Assembly: GCA_039920305.1 (NCBI GenBank)
Contig: JBDSEA010000054.1
Span: 1-21,036 of the forward strand
Source of the DNA: DASRAJ01 sp039920305
GTDB taxonomy: Bacteria > Bacteroidota > Bacteroidia > Chitinophagales > UBA10324
DNA: 21,036 bases
Direction: 5' to 3'
A program made the translations under genes and the position numbers. The notes under the pieces were generated by a model that was not told the origin of the DNA, did no database searches, and saw only the letters and a program-made list of their open reading frames with translations. Within the stretch, counting starts at the first letter, position 1. Every line of letters begins with the position of its first letter. Shown here one piece after another: positions 8,524 to 16,605 of this stretch.

Positions 8524-8543
8524 TTTCTGATCATTAAAAACGT

Positions 8544-9422
8544 ATGTCACTCCCTAACTTTCTTTTAGTCGGTGCAGGAAAGTCAGCCACGCGGTCGCTG
8601 TACAACTACCTCATTCAGCATCCTGATGTTTACATGCCGCAGCTGAAAGAGCCACAGTTTTTTGTTGCTGAAGAAGTAAGGGGAAGAATTCAAAAATCTG
8701 TCAATAATTTCGAGCAATATAAAAAGCTTTTCGCAGGTACAGAGGGTAAAATGGCTGCAGGAGAAGCGAGTGTGATGTACCTGCTTTTTTACGAGCAGGC
8801 TATTGCAAACATTAAAAAACATCTGGGAGATAAAGTGAAGATCCTGATCATTCTCCGTAACCCTGTTGATCGGGCCTACTCTGCCTACAACTTTGTTCAT
8901 GTAAACAACCCGGATGAAAAATTCACTTTTGAGGAAGCACTTGCAAAGGAAGAGGATCGATGGGGAAATGGTGCTGTACTTTTCATGCAATACAAGCGCA
9001 TGGGTCTGTATGCTGATGCAGTAAAGGCTTACATGGATAATTTCAGCCATGTTCACATTATGTGGTATGATGAATTTCGAAAAGATCCGCCTGCGGTTTT
9101 AAAAGGAGCCTTCGAATTCCTCGGTGTGAATCCCGGTGTTTCAGTGGATTACACCCGCCAGTGGAATAAGGGGGGTAAGAAGTGGAAAAATCCGGTGCTC
9201 CGATGGTTATTTATGTCGGATAACATATTCAAAAGCATATACAAAATATTTTTTCCGAAGCGGAAGGGAGTGCGAACGAATGAATTCTTCCGTGAAAAAT
9301 TCATGGAAAAAACAGTATCTATGAATCCTGAAACAAGGAGGATGCTTATTGAATATTTCCGGCCCGATATTCAGAAGTTATCTGCCATTACCGGTCGTGA
9401 TTTGTCCGCATGGCTAAAGTAA
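8544..9422 (+). CDS. PAPS-dependent sulfotransferase 1
   Basis: A 292-residue Sulfotransfer_1-family enzyme that moves a sulfuryl group from PAPS to a carbohydrate hydroxyl or amine. The 5'-phosphosulfate-binding loop is near the N-terminus (VGAGKSATRSLYNYL, Lys13) and differs from the usual PKSGTT: Gly precedes Lys, and Ala-Thr-Arg replaces Gly-Thr-Thr. A KE pair (Lys35, Glu36 in LKEPQFF) supplies the candidate general base. The 3'-phosphate-binding motif LRNPVDRAYS (Arg105, Ser113) is intact. The C-terminus ends in GRDLSAWLK, a tail shared with most sulfotransferases of this locus. No signal peptide or membrane helix is visible, so it should act in the cytoplasm. It lies between the acyltransferase pair and the flippase. 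The acceptor is unknown. Confidence 0.9.
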   Translation: MSLPNFLLVGAGKSATRSLYNYLIQHPDVYMPQLKEPQFFVAEEVRGRIQKSVNNFEQYKKLFAGTEGKMAAGEASVMYLLFYEQAIANIKKHLGDKVKILIILRNPVDRAYSAYNFVHVNNPDEKFTFEEALAKEEDRWGNGAVLFMQYKRMGLYADAVKAYMDNFSHVHIMWYDEFRKDPPAVLKGAFEFLGVNPGVSVDYTRQWNKGGKKWKNPVLRWLFMSDNIFKSIYKIFFPKRKGVRTNEFFREKFMEKTVSMNPETRRMLIEYFRPDIQKLSAITGRDLSAWLK

Positions 9423-9437
9423 TTAGCTGAATTTAGT

Positions 9438-9445
9438 TTCCTTTG
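9438..9445 (+). promoter_or_regulatory. Possible promoter box upstream of the flippase
   Basis: TTCCTTTG has one mismatch to TAnnTTTG and is followed by CCGCGCC, similar to the bases after the cysQ box. It lies 28 bases before the ATG at 9473 and would sit inside the 5' extension that begins at TTG 9443. Confidence 0.22.
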
Positions 9446-9472
9446 CCGCGCCTTTTAAAGGCAGGATATATA

Positions 9473-10918
9473 ATGGAGGAAGACGTTAAAGCTGTTTCCG
9501 CTGAAACTGATCATCACAGTAAAGAAATTTTTAAGGGTGGTCTCTCTGCCTTTGCTACCCGCCTGATCGGTATGGGGCTGAACTGGGTATTTGCCGTAAT
9601 GCTTGCCCGAAGCACCGGGGCGGCAGGTACTGGAGTTTACAACCTTTGTCAGTCACTTCTGAATTTCTCCAATAGCATTTCCAAGCTCGGCTCTGATACT
9701 TTGATGACCCGCTTCGGTGCACAGTATTATGTGAAGAGGCAGATGGGTTTAATTAAGGACCTGTATAATAAATCACTGCTGGTTTCTATACCACTTAGCT
9801 TGTTTGTATCGGCAATTATTTACTTTTTCTCAAAGGAGATTGCCGGTGAGATTTTCAAAAAACCAGACCTGACTCCCTATTTTCAAATCACTTCCCTGGC
9901 ATTGCTTCCACTTACTGTATTTCAGATCAGCACAGGGGGAATCAGGGGACTTAAAAAAATTAAAGAGTATGCATTTTTGCATAATGTAAGTAACTTCCTC
10001 TTCGGGATACTCATTCTTGGGGGCATTCTGTTATTCACCTCCCGTCGTGATCTGTATGTTCCGGTGGTGACTTATACAGCCTTCATTACACTCACAAGCC
10101 TGTTGAGTGTGTATTGGTGGCTTAAATATTCGCGCTATCTCTCCACACAAGTGGAGCAGGGGATCAACTTTAATGAAAAATTCTGGATCGGCATTTCATT
10201 ATTTGTAGCCGCCTTCGCTTCACTCGTCAGGGGGTATGCAGATACATTTATCCTGGGTCGCTATGCTTCTATTGAAGATGTAGGCGTTTACCGCAATGCT
10301 TTCAAGGTGGCCACCGTCACACGTATTGCGCTTATCGCTCTTTTGATTCCCGCGGCACCCAAGTTTGCCGAGCTTTTTTCTCAGGGCAAGATGGATGAGT
10401 TAAGAAAGTCTGCACAGTTTGTCACAAAAATTATCTTCTGGTGCTCTGCGCCAATCCTTGCCGTTGTAATCATTGCAGCTCCGTTTATTATGGGCATCTT
10501 CGGGGAAGATTTTATAAAGGGAAACATGTCGCTGATCATTCTTGCCATAGGTCAGTTCATCAATGCAGCAACAGGTCCGGTGAACAATATTCTCATTATG
10601 ACCGGCAAGCAGAAACTCAATCGTAACCTGATGGTTCTTGCAACCATTGTAGCAGTGGTTCTTGATCTGCTGTTGATACCGGTTTATGGTGCTGTGGGAG
10701 CCGCATGTGTAAATACTTTTGGTGTTTTACTCATGAACATGATTCCATTCTTCCTTATTAAAAGATATTACGGCTTCTATACTCTTGACCTCAAAGACTT
10801 GTTCAATGTGAAACCGAAAACATTCCTCAAAGAATTAAGACGCGCATTAAAACCTGAAAAGAAAAAGAAGGATGATGACGGAGCATCTGTTGAAGATCAG
10901 GTAGGAGGAATAGAGTGA
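9473..10918 (+). CDS. Polysaccharide flippase, Wzx/MOP family
   Basis: About 481 residues with 12 or more hydrophobic segments, beginning with a short soluble N-terminus and then FKGGLSAFATRLIGMGLNW, typical of polysaccharide_synt/MATE-like Wzx proteins. Later segments (SLVRGYADTFILGRYASIEDVGVY, around residues 255-280, and IPVYGAVGAACVNTFGVLL near 405) also match the family. It would flip an undecaprenyl-linked oligosaccharide to the outer face of the inner membrane. The C-terminus is charged (KPEKKKKDDDG). I prefer ATG 9473 to the TTG at 9443. It sits between sulfotransferases 1 and 2, which suggests that its cargo is already sulfated when exported. Confidence 0.88.
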   Translation: MEEDVKAVSAETDHHSKEIFKGGLSAFATRLIGMGLNWVFAVMLARSTGAAGTGVYNLCQSLLNFSNSISKLGSDTLMTRFGAQYYVKRQMGLIKDLYNKSLLVSIPLSLFVSAIIYFFSKEIAGEIFKKPDLTPYFQITSLALLPLTVFQISTGGIRGLKKIKEYAFLHNVSNFLFGILILGGILLFTSRRDLYVPVVTYTAFITLTSLLSVYWWLKYSRYLSTQVEQGINFNEKFWIGISLFVAAFASLVRGYADTFILGRYASIEDVGVYRNAFKVATVTRIALIALLIPAAPKFAELFSQGKMDELRKSAQFVTKIIFWCSAPILAVVIIAAPFIMGIFGEDFIKGNMSLIILAIGQFINAATGPVNNILIMTGKQKLNRNLMVLATIVAVVLDLLLIPVYGAVGAACVNTFGVLLMNMIPFFLIKRYYGFYTLDLKDLFNVKPKTFLKELRRALKPEKKKKDDDGASVEDQVGGIE

Positions 10919-10953
10919 GCTGGTTGAATGGAGGGTCTTCCTCACTGATCCGT

Positions 10954-10961
10954 TACATTTG
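10954..10961 (+). promoter_or_regulatory. Bacteroidota -7 promoter box upstream of sulfotransferase 2
   Basis: TACATTTG, identical to the cysQ box, lies in the 70-bp gap after the flippase gene and ends 28 bases before the ATG at 10989. A TTG occurs upstream (10924-10926), but its spacing is longer than is typical. Confidence 0.4.
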
Positions 10962-10988
10962 ATGAAGTATAAAACTTATTTCGCTTAG

Positions 10989-11867
10989 ATGCTTCCAAAC
11001 TTCCTCTGCCCCGGAGCGCAGAAATCGGGAACTACAACGCTGTATGAAATTCTCAAACAGCATCCCGATATTTTTCTTCCTCAAAAAATTAAGGAGACTA
11101 AATTTTTTGTGTACGAAGAAAAATATTTGAGGGGAGTTCAGTGGTATGAAAAAGAATTCTTCAGTGAGTGGAAAAATCAGGAAGCTGTTGGTGAAGTGGA
11201 TCCGGCGATGATGTTTGAAGAAAAATCAGCTCAAAGGATTTTTGATACTCTTGGTACCGGAGTGAAGATGATTTTTATTTTCAGGAACCCCGTTGCGCGC
11301 GCTTACTCTCATTTTTTAATGAGCAAGCGAAAAGGATTTGAAGAGCTTTCTTTCGATGAGGCAGTAGAAAAGGAAAATGAGCGGATGAAGAATGAACCTG
11401 AAAAAAAATTTAATTTCAGTTACTTCTCGCGAGGATTTTATTCTGAGCAGGTTGATCGTTTCAAAAAGCTGTTTCCTGAGGGGAATTTTCTCTTTTTAGT
11501 CTTTGAAGATGATTTTATCAAAAACAGAAAAGACACCTTTGATAAGTTACAGGATTTTCTTGGAGTAAAAAGAATTGAATTGGATTTGGATATCCGCACC
11601 AATGAAGCAACAACAATAAAAAGCAAAACCCTTCACGATTTAACGCGCAGGCAAAATTCTTTTCGCAATACTCTGGGCAAACTGCTACCTAAAACGGTGA
11701 GAAGAAGTTTTCAAAAATTTTTAAGTGGAAAGAATACCGGGGTAATTCAAAATCCGAGGCTGGATCCGAACCGGGAAAGAGAGTTGATCCATCAATATTT
11801 TATTGATGATATTCATCGCCTGGAAAAAATGATTCACCGGGATTTAAGCAGTTGGTATTCTTCATAA
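10989..11867 (+). CDS. PAPS-dependent sulfotransferase 2
   Basis: A 292-residue soluble sulfotransferase. The 5'-phosphosulfate loop is GAQKSGTTTLYEIL (Lys12), the KE pair is Lys35-Glu36 (IKETKFF), and the 3'-phosphate motif is FRNPVARAYSHF (Arg99, Ser107). In the last of these, Ala replaces the Asp found in four of the other five copies. The C-terminus has RLEKMIHRDLSSWYSS. All residues expected for PAPS binding and catalysis are present. The coding sequence looks more A/T-rich than the flanking glycosyltransferase genes, which could mean a separate origin, but I have not computed this. It is followed by the longest non-coding gap of the locus (260 bp). Confidence 0.92.
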   Translation: MLPNFLCPGAQKSGTTTLYEILKQHPDIFLPQKIKETKFFVYEEKYLRGVQWYEKEFFSEWKNQEAVGEVDPAMMFEEKSAQRIFDTLGTGVKMIFIFRNPVARAYSHFLMSKRKGFEELSFDEAVEKENERMKNEPEKKFNFSYFSRGFYSEQVDRFKKLFPEGNFLFLVFEDDFIKNRKDTFDKLQDFLGVKRIELDLDIRTNEATTIKSKTLHDLTRRQNSFRNTLGKLLPKTVRRSFQKFLSGKNTGVIQNPRLDPNRERELIHQYFIDDIHRLEKMIHRDLSSWYSS

Positions 11868-11959
11868 AGTTTTTGAGCTGATAAGATTAATTTGAAGATG
11901 ATCAAGTTGAATTTCGAATGAGGTTTTTTTAATAGCCTCAACGTTTAATAACTCCGACC

Positions 11960-12091
11960 AGTAATACCCCGACCTTCAGGTCAGGAAAACATGCAGGAGA
12001 GATGTGGCTTTTGCCAAAAATAAATTTAAAAATTCGGCTGACGCCGATTGAAATTATTTCAGAAAATCCAGGCATAAATGCGGGGTTACTA
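11960..12091. repeat. Possible degenerate inverted-repeat (REP/MITE-like) element
   Basis: The 260-bp gap between sulfotransferases 2 and 3 contains facing arms: AGTAATACCCCG (11960-11971), and CGGGGTTACTA (12081-12091), which as its complement reads TAGTAACCCCG. The arms match except for a 2-base insertion. Inside them are two small hairpins: GACCT-TC-AGGTC (11971-11982) and TCGGC-TGAC-GCCGA (about 12034-12047). No open reading frame fits. This arrangement resembles small palindromic intergenic elements, but only one degenerate copy is visible here. Confidence 0.3.
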
Positions 12092-12127
12092 AATCCGTGT
12101 TATGAATGCTGGCAATAAATTAAACCC

Positions 12128-13075
12128 ATGACTCCCAATTCACCCCTCCTATCACATAATTCCCTCTTTCCAAACCTTTTTATTGTCGGTGCAGCCAAGA
12201 GCGGAACCACTGCGCTGCATTATGCACTCGATCAGCACCCACAGGTTTACATGAGCAAAAAGAAGGAACCCGGATATTTTGTGTGGCCCGAGGAAGAACT
12301 TCAATTCATTAATAATGGGAAGCTTATTACTCAACCGCGCTTTCTCGTGAACCATCTTGATGATTACCTAAAATTGTTTGAGGTGGGAACAGAAAAAAAA
12401 ATCCGAGGCGAATCTTCCACCACCTATCTGTTTTTTTATGATAAAGCAATTGCAAACATCAGGCGCATTCATCCGCATCCTGAACAGGTTAAGATTGTTA
12501 TTGTATTGCGCAACCCCGTTGACCGCGCTTTTTCCCAGTACATGCACAAGCTGCGTGATGGTGCTGAATCACTTTCATTTGAAGAAGCTCTGGAGAAAGC
12601 AGATTGGCGGAGGGAAAACAACTGGCATTTCGATTATCAGTACCTGCACCGCGGAATGTATTACGAACAGGTTAAAGGATACATGGATAATTTTCCTTCA
12701 GTTAAGATTTATTTGAGTGATGATTTGAGAAAAGACTCTTCAGGTGTGGTGAATTCACTCGAAGATTTCCTTGAGATTGATAGGATGCCACTTGATTTTG
12801 GTGATGCACTCAATGTAAGTGGCGAACCTAAAGTGGAAGCGTTGAATAAATTCTTAAAGAAGAAAAATCCATTGAAGAGCTTTCTCGGGAAATTATTACC
12901 CCAGGAACTCAGAAGGAAAGCCCGGCTTAAAGTTCAAAGCACCGTTTATAAATACAATCTTGAGAAGAAAGAAATGAGCTCTGAAACCCGCGAGCAGCTC
13001 GGAAAAATTTTTCATGATGACGTTTTAAAATTGCAGGATTTGATTGATCGGGATTTAAGTGCATGGATGGTTTAA
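12128..13075 (+). CDS. PAPS-dependent sulfotransferase 3
   Basis: 315 residues, with an N-terminal extension of about 12 residues compared with its neighbours. The 5'-phosphosulfate loop is VGAAKSGTTALHYAL (Lys24), the KE pair is Lys46-Glu47 (KKKEPGYF), and the 3'-phosphate motif is LRNPVDRAFSQY (Arg128, Ser136). The C-terminus has KLQDLIDRDLSAWMV. It is soluble, without signal peptide or membrane helix. A GESSTTYL segment lies between the two PAPS motifs, matching GEASVMYL and GEASVSYL in sulfotransferases 1 and 6. The acceptor is unknown. It is followed after 61 bp by sulfotransferase 4. Confidence 0.92.
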   Translation: MTPNSPLLSHNSLFPNLFIVGAAKSGTTALHYALDQHPQVYMSKKKEPGYFVWPEEELQFINNGKLITQPRFLVNHLDDYLKLFEVGTEKKIRGESSTTYLFFYDKAIANIRRIHPHPEQVKIVIVLRNPVDRAFSQYMHKLRDGAESLSFEEALEKADWRRENNWHFDYQYLHRGMYYEQVKGYMDNFPSVKIYLSDDLRKDSSGVVNSLEDFLEIDRMPLDFGDALNVSGEPKVEALNKFLKKKNPLKSFLGKLLPQELRRKARLKVQSTVYKYNLEKKEMSSETREQLGKIFHDDVLKLQDLIDRDLSAWMV

Positions 13076-13108
13076 AGGTTATTAAGCTGTGCCGAAGATT
13101 CTCATTCT

Positions 13109-13116
13109 TATCTTCG
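13109..13116 (+). promoter_or_regulatory. Possible promoter box upstream of sulfotransferase 4
   Basis: TATCTTCG has one mismatch to TAnnTTTG, is followed by CGGCG, and ends 20 bases before ATG 13137, similar in position and flanking bases to the cysQ box. Confidence 0.22.
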
Positions 13117-13136
13117 CGGCGATATGTAAATCCTGG

Positions 13137-14117
13137 ATGTCAGATAAACTTCCCAATTTTTTTATAGTAGGTGCAGCAAAGAGCGGGACTACTTCACTTT
13201 ATGAATATTTGAAGCTTCACCCTGAAGTATACATGGCTCCCATCAAGGAAACCCATCATTTCAGCACAGATATTGACAACACAAAGTTTCGGGCAAACTA
13301 TGCCCGCTCCCTCAACAAGGACCTGTCAAAATTTTTGGAGGGTGATATGAAGGAGGTAATATTTCATGCATTTGTGAAGGACTGGAATGAGTACACCCGG
13401 CTTTTTAAAAAAGTTAAAGAGGAAAAGGCAATCGGTGAGGTTACAAATTCTTATCTCAATTCTTCCGAGGCTGCAAAAAATATAAAGGCAAAATTTCCGG
13501 ATGCAAAAATTTTAATGATGCTCCGCAACCCTGTTGATCGCGCATTCAGCCATTACCTGATGGATCTTCGCATCGGGTATGAGACTGAGGATTTCATGAC
13601 TGCCTTGAAGAAGGACATGGCCCGCAATCCAAAAGGGTGGGGCATCAGCAACATGTACATAGAGATCGGGCAGTATTATGAGCAAGTGAAAAGGTTCATG
13701 GAAATTTTTCCAAAAGAGCAATTGCATATATATTTCTTTGACGACTTCATAAAAAACCCAGAAGCAACTATGAAGGATATCTTTCGCTTCCTGGGTGTGA
13801 ATGAGAAAACAGGAATTGATTTTAGTAAAAAATACAACCCGAGCTTTATTCCTAAAAATAAATTCATTTCTAAACTCAACACCCGGAAACGCGTGAAGGA
13901 CTGGCTGAAATCTGTGCTGCCAAAATCAGTAAAGAGCAAATTCAAGAAAACATTCTATACTGACAAGGATTTGCCCCGGATCAAACCTGATGAGCGAAAA
14001 TTTCTACAGCGCATTTTTAGTGATGATGTAGAGAAGCTTTCCAAATTGCTGAACCGGGATCTTTCTTCATGGATGGAAAACACACGGTTGACTAATCCAG
14101 CCGGGCAGGGAAAGTAG
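13137..14117 (+). CDS. PAPS-dependent sulfotransferase 4
   Basis: 326 residues from ATG 13137; the longer frame from GTG 13089 adds a non-conserved stretch and is unlikely. The 5'-phosphosulfate loop is VGAAKSGTTSLYEYL (Lys15), the KE pair is Lys37-Glu38 (IKETHHF), and the 3'-phosphate motif is LRNPVDRAFSHY (Arg130, Ser138). Compared with its neighbours it has an insertion of about 25-30 residues between the KE pair and the 3'-phosphate motif (around 45-80), a region that often shapes the acceptor site in this fold. It also has a short tail after NRDLSSWM. It is soluble. It probably sulfates a different position or sugar from its neighbours, but the acceptor is not predictable. Confidence 0.92.
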   Translation: MSDKLPNFFIVGAAKSGTTSLYEYLKLHPEVYMAPIKETHHFSTDIDNTKFRANYARSLNKDLSKFLEGDMKEVIFHAFVKDWNEYTRLFKKVKEEKAIGEVTNSYLNSSEAAKNIKAKFPDAKILMMLRNPVDRAFSHYLMDLRIGYETEDFMTALKKDMARNPKGWGISNMYIEIGQYYEQVKRFMEIFPKEQLHIYFFDDFIKNPEATMKDIFRFLGVNEKTGIDFSKKYNPSFIPKNKFISKLNTRKRVKDWLKSVLPKSVKSKFKKTFYTDKDLPRIKPDERKFLQRIFSDDVEKLSKLLNRDLSSWMENTRLTNPAGQGK

Positions 14118-14173
14118 ATGTTATTGCTGTCCGGAAAATCTTTTTCAAATTTCTTATTCCCATTTCATTGCTG

Positions 14174-15250
14174 ATGGCTCCAAAAGTTTACATTGTCCTG
14201 GTCAACTTCAATGGTCATAACAACACCATTGAAACTATTGAATCTCTTTCAAAGCAATCCTATCAGAACTTTCAGGTGGTTGTGATTGATAACAACACGC
14301 CGGCATCATTACAAATCATTAAGGATTGGGCGGATGGAAAATTTATACCCGAATTATCTCCTCCGGAGCAGATCAGGCAATTTACCCTTCCTTTATCCCA
14401 AAAACCTATTCCATATATTGAATATGAAGTTAAGGAGGGAGAAGCCGGCGGAGATCCACAAAAAGAAAATTCGTCTTTGATAATTCACCAATCATCACTT
14501 GCTTTTCCTCTGATTCTTATTCAGGCAAGAAATGATATTGGCTTCGCAGGCGGTAATAATGCCGGCTCACGCTATGCACTCAAAAAAGGTGATGGTGCTT
14601 ACGTATGGCTATTAAATAATGATACAACCCTCGATTTTGACGCATTGAAATTTTTAATCGAGAAGGATGCAGAATACAAACCGGAAAAGGAAAAAGTCGG
14701 TATCATCGGATCGAAGCTGCGATGGTACCGGTGGCCCGATAAGATCAATGCCATTGGAGGCATGTTCAACAAATGGACAACATGGAGCTATCACCTTGGT
14801 TTAAAAGAAAATGACCATGGGCAGTATGACCGGGATGACGTAAAATTTGATTATGTATATGGAGCATCACTCTTCATCCGCAAAGAATTTCTTGAAGATG
14901 TGGGCTTGATGAACGACGTGTATTATGCCTATTTCGAAGAAATGGATTGGGAAGTACGTGGAAGCAAAAAGGGATGGAAGCATGGTTATGCTTACAAAAG
15001 TGTGATCTATCATAAACAAGGAGTTACCACAGGCAAAGAAATCAAATCAAAAAAAAGACCCTTGTTCTTCATGTGCTGCAAGTATCGGGGCTGGATGCTA
15101 TTCTATCAACTTTATTACCCTTATCTTATTTTCGCACCGGTGATTCGCCTTTTGCTTAAAGCCATGAAAAATATCACAGAAGGTAATTCAAGAGAGTCAC
15201 TTCTCATCCTAAAAATTATTTTCGGTAAGCGCACGTGCACACGGGATTAG
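14174..15250 (+). CDS. Glycosyltransferase family 2 (WbbL/rhamnosyltransferase-like)
   Basis: 358 residues from ATG 14174; the upstream TTG at 14168 is less likely. The GT-A nucleotide-binding start is VYIVLVNFNGHNNTIETIES, with Asp39 in VVVIDNNT. After a linker of about 65 residues come GFAGGNNAG and the metal-binding WLLNNDTTLD (Asp150). The acceptor-side motif is YAYFEEMDWEVR (Glu255, Glu256, Asp258), as in WbbL-type rhamnosyltransferases that add a 6-deoxyhexose to a lipid-linked acceptor. The long linker after the first Asp is known in a subset of such enzymes. The enzyme should work at the cytoplasmic face of the inner membrane. Its stop overlaps the start of the polymerase gene by 16 bases, which suggests coupled translation. 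The sugar donor is unknown. Confidence 0.88.
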   Translation: MAPKVYIVLVNFNGHNNTIETIESLSKQSYQNFQVVVIDNNTPASLQIIKDWADGKFIPELSPPEQIRQFTLPLSQKPIPYIEYEVKEGEAGGDPQKENSSLIIHQSSLAFPLILIQARNDIGFAGGNNAGSRYALKKGDGAYVWLLNNDTTLDFDALKFLIEKDAEYKPEKEKVGIIGSKLRWYRWPDKINAIGGMFNKWTTWSYHLGLKENDHGQYDRDDVKFDYVYGASLFIRKEFLEDVGLMNDVYYAYFEEMDWEVRGSKKGWKHGYAYKSVIYHKQGVTTGKEIKSKKRPLFFMCCKYRGWMLFYQLYYPYLIFAPVIRLLLKAMKNITEGNSRESLLILKIIFGKRTCTRD

Positions 15251-16578
15251 AATTAACCGCTCCATCTTTTTCAGCAGAAAATCCTGCTCAGCTCACTCTA
15301 AAGCGTGTGCTGAAAGTTCTTGGTGTGTATGGCTTGTTCATCAGCGCCTTTGGTGTTCTTATAAAAAGCCCGATTTCCCTGTTCTATTTAATATTTGTAG
15401 GGTATCCCCTGCTATTTGTCTATTTCACATTCTTTCTCATCTATTTTTTTGACAAGCTGTTTAATAAGGCAGGTAGTTTTTCACGCTATGAATACTGGGC
15501 AGTGATCATGATCATGTATGTGATGTTGTCAGCGGGGATTATGGCAAACATCTATTACGGACAGCCGGTCTTCACAGGCATGAAATCAGAAAAATCATGG
15601 ATACCCATCTTCCTGGGATTTCTTTTTTTCTACCTGCTTAAGGTGAAAGTCATTGATCTGAAAATCGTACGCGATGCCCTGCTTTTCGGGGCGTGGCTTC
15701 AACTGCCGGTATTCGTCTTGCTCATTCTTACTCTTAACCCGAATCATTATGCCGGAACACTGTTCGTCTATTGTAACTCCGTGAAGGGGGGGTGTCAGTT
15801 CGAGTTTGACATTTTTGTGTTTGCTTTTGCCTCTATCTATTATTTCATCCGATTCGTAAGAACCAATAAGCTATGGTATGGAATATTTTTCATCGTTTTT
15901 TTCGCCTACATATTTTTTGTAAACCAAAAGCGCGGAACTTCGCTTGCACTTGCAGGAACCTTTGGAGTTTATTTCCTGCTTAATCTGAAGTGGGATAAGA
16001 TTATCGTGTATGCTCTCGGCTTTGGGACTGCCCTGATTTCAGGAATCCTTATGCTTTACTTTGTTTTTCCTGATGTTCTTTCACGTGTTCAGCATATGTA
16101 CTATGATGTATATCAGGTACTAACAGGGCACCAGGTAGCGGAAGCTTCTGCACAGGCACGAATCCGGGAATCAGCGATTGCTTTTAAATACTTTGCGCGG
16201 AATGACATGAGCTGGCTATTTGGAAATGGAAAAACGGATAACGACTGGGGCGGTCAGCCCCAGGATCTTGATCATTATTATCCCTCAGACATAGGAATTC
16301 TGGGTATCATCTGGCAGTTTGGAATTCTTGGCTTGCTTATAGGATTGTATCAATATTATCTGGTGTTCAGTCATCACCGCAAGATCACAACTTCGCGAAA
16401 TAGCTCCTTTTATCAGGCCGTTCTTTACTTTTTGATCTTCTTTTTTGTTCGGGGTATCCCAACAGGCGGAAGCTGGTTCGACCCCGGTATCGCCATTGCC
16501 TCCGTTTTTGTTGCCATTCATTATTTCTTTTATTATACTGAGCTTCATCCCGACCGCAGGTATATCAAGCCCGGCTGA
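15235..16578 (+). CDS. O-antigen polymerase/ligase-like membrane protein (Wzy/WaaL type)
   Basis: 447 residues with about 10-11 hydrophobic segments and one larger loop (around residues 275-360, including RIRESAIAFKYF and GNGKTDNDWGGQ) near the C-terminal side, the arrangement seen in Wzy polymerases and WaaL ligases. These proteins share little sequence, so the call rests on topology, length and position between a glycosyltransferase and other glycan genes. The start is a GTG overlapping the GT2 gene; the next in-frame ATG would remove the first two membrane segments. It would join repeat units or attach the finished chain on the periplasmic face of the inner membrane. Polymerase and ligase cannot be told apart here. 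Confidence 0.7.
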   Translation: MHTGLELTAPSFSAENPAQLTLKRVLKVLGVYGLFISAFGVLIKSPISLFYLIFVGYPLLFVYFTFFLIYFFDKLFNKAGSFSRYEYWAVIMIMYVMLSAGIMANIYYGQPVFTGMKSEKSWIPIFLGFLFFYLLKVKVIDLKIVRDALLFGAWLQLPVFVLLILTLNPNHYAGTLFVYCNSVKGGCQFEFDIFVFAFASIYYFIRFVRTNKLWYGIFFIVFFAYIFFVNQKRGTSLALAGTFGVYFLLNLKWDKIIVYALGFGTALISGILMLYFVFPDVLSRVQHMYYDVYQVLTGHQVAEASAQARIRESAIAFKYFARNDMSWLFGNGKTDNDWGGQPQDLDHYYPSDIGILGIIWQFGILGLLIGLYQYYLVFSHHRKITTSRNSSFYQAVLYFLIFFFVRGIPTGGSWFDPGIAIASVFVAIHYFFYYTELHPDRRYIKPG

Positions 16579-16605
16579 TATTAAAATCCTTTCACATTTA
16601 TAAAA

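Noticed and set aside
8583..9056. 157-residue open frame on the minus strand
   Set aside because: It is antisense to sulfotransferase 1, whose motifs are intact, and has no family signature of its own.
9450..9462. Near-palindrome GCCTTTTAAAGGC considered as a terminator between sulfotransferase 1 and the flippase
   Set aside because: The stem is at most 5-6 bp with almost no loop and no T-run after it, so it is too weak to call.
13089..13136. Longer N-terminus for sulfotransferase 4 from GTG 13089
   Set aside because: The added hydrophobic residues are not shared with the other copies. ATG 13137 places the LPNFFIVGAAKSGTT start in the same position as in its neighbours.
14286..14510. Linker of about 65 residues in the GT2 protein considered as a foreign insertion
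   Set aside because: A linker of this length after the first Asp motif is known in a subset of WbbL-like transferases, and the frame is uninterrupted.
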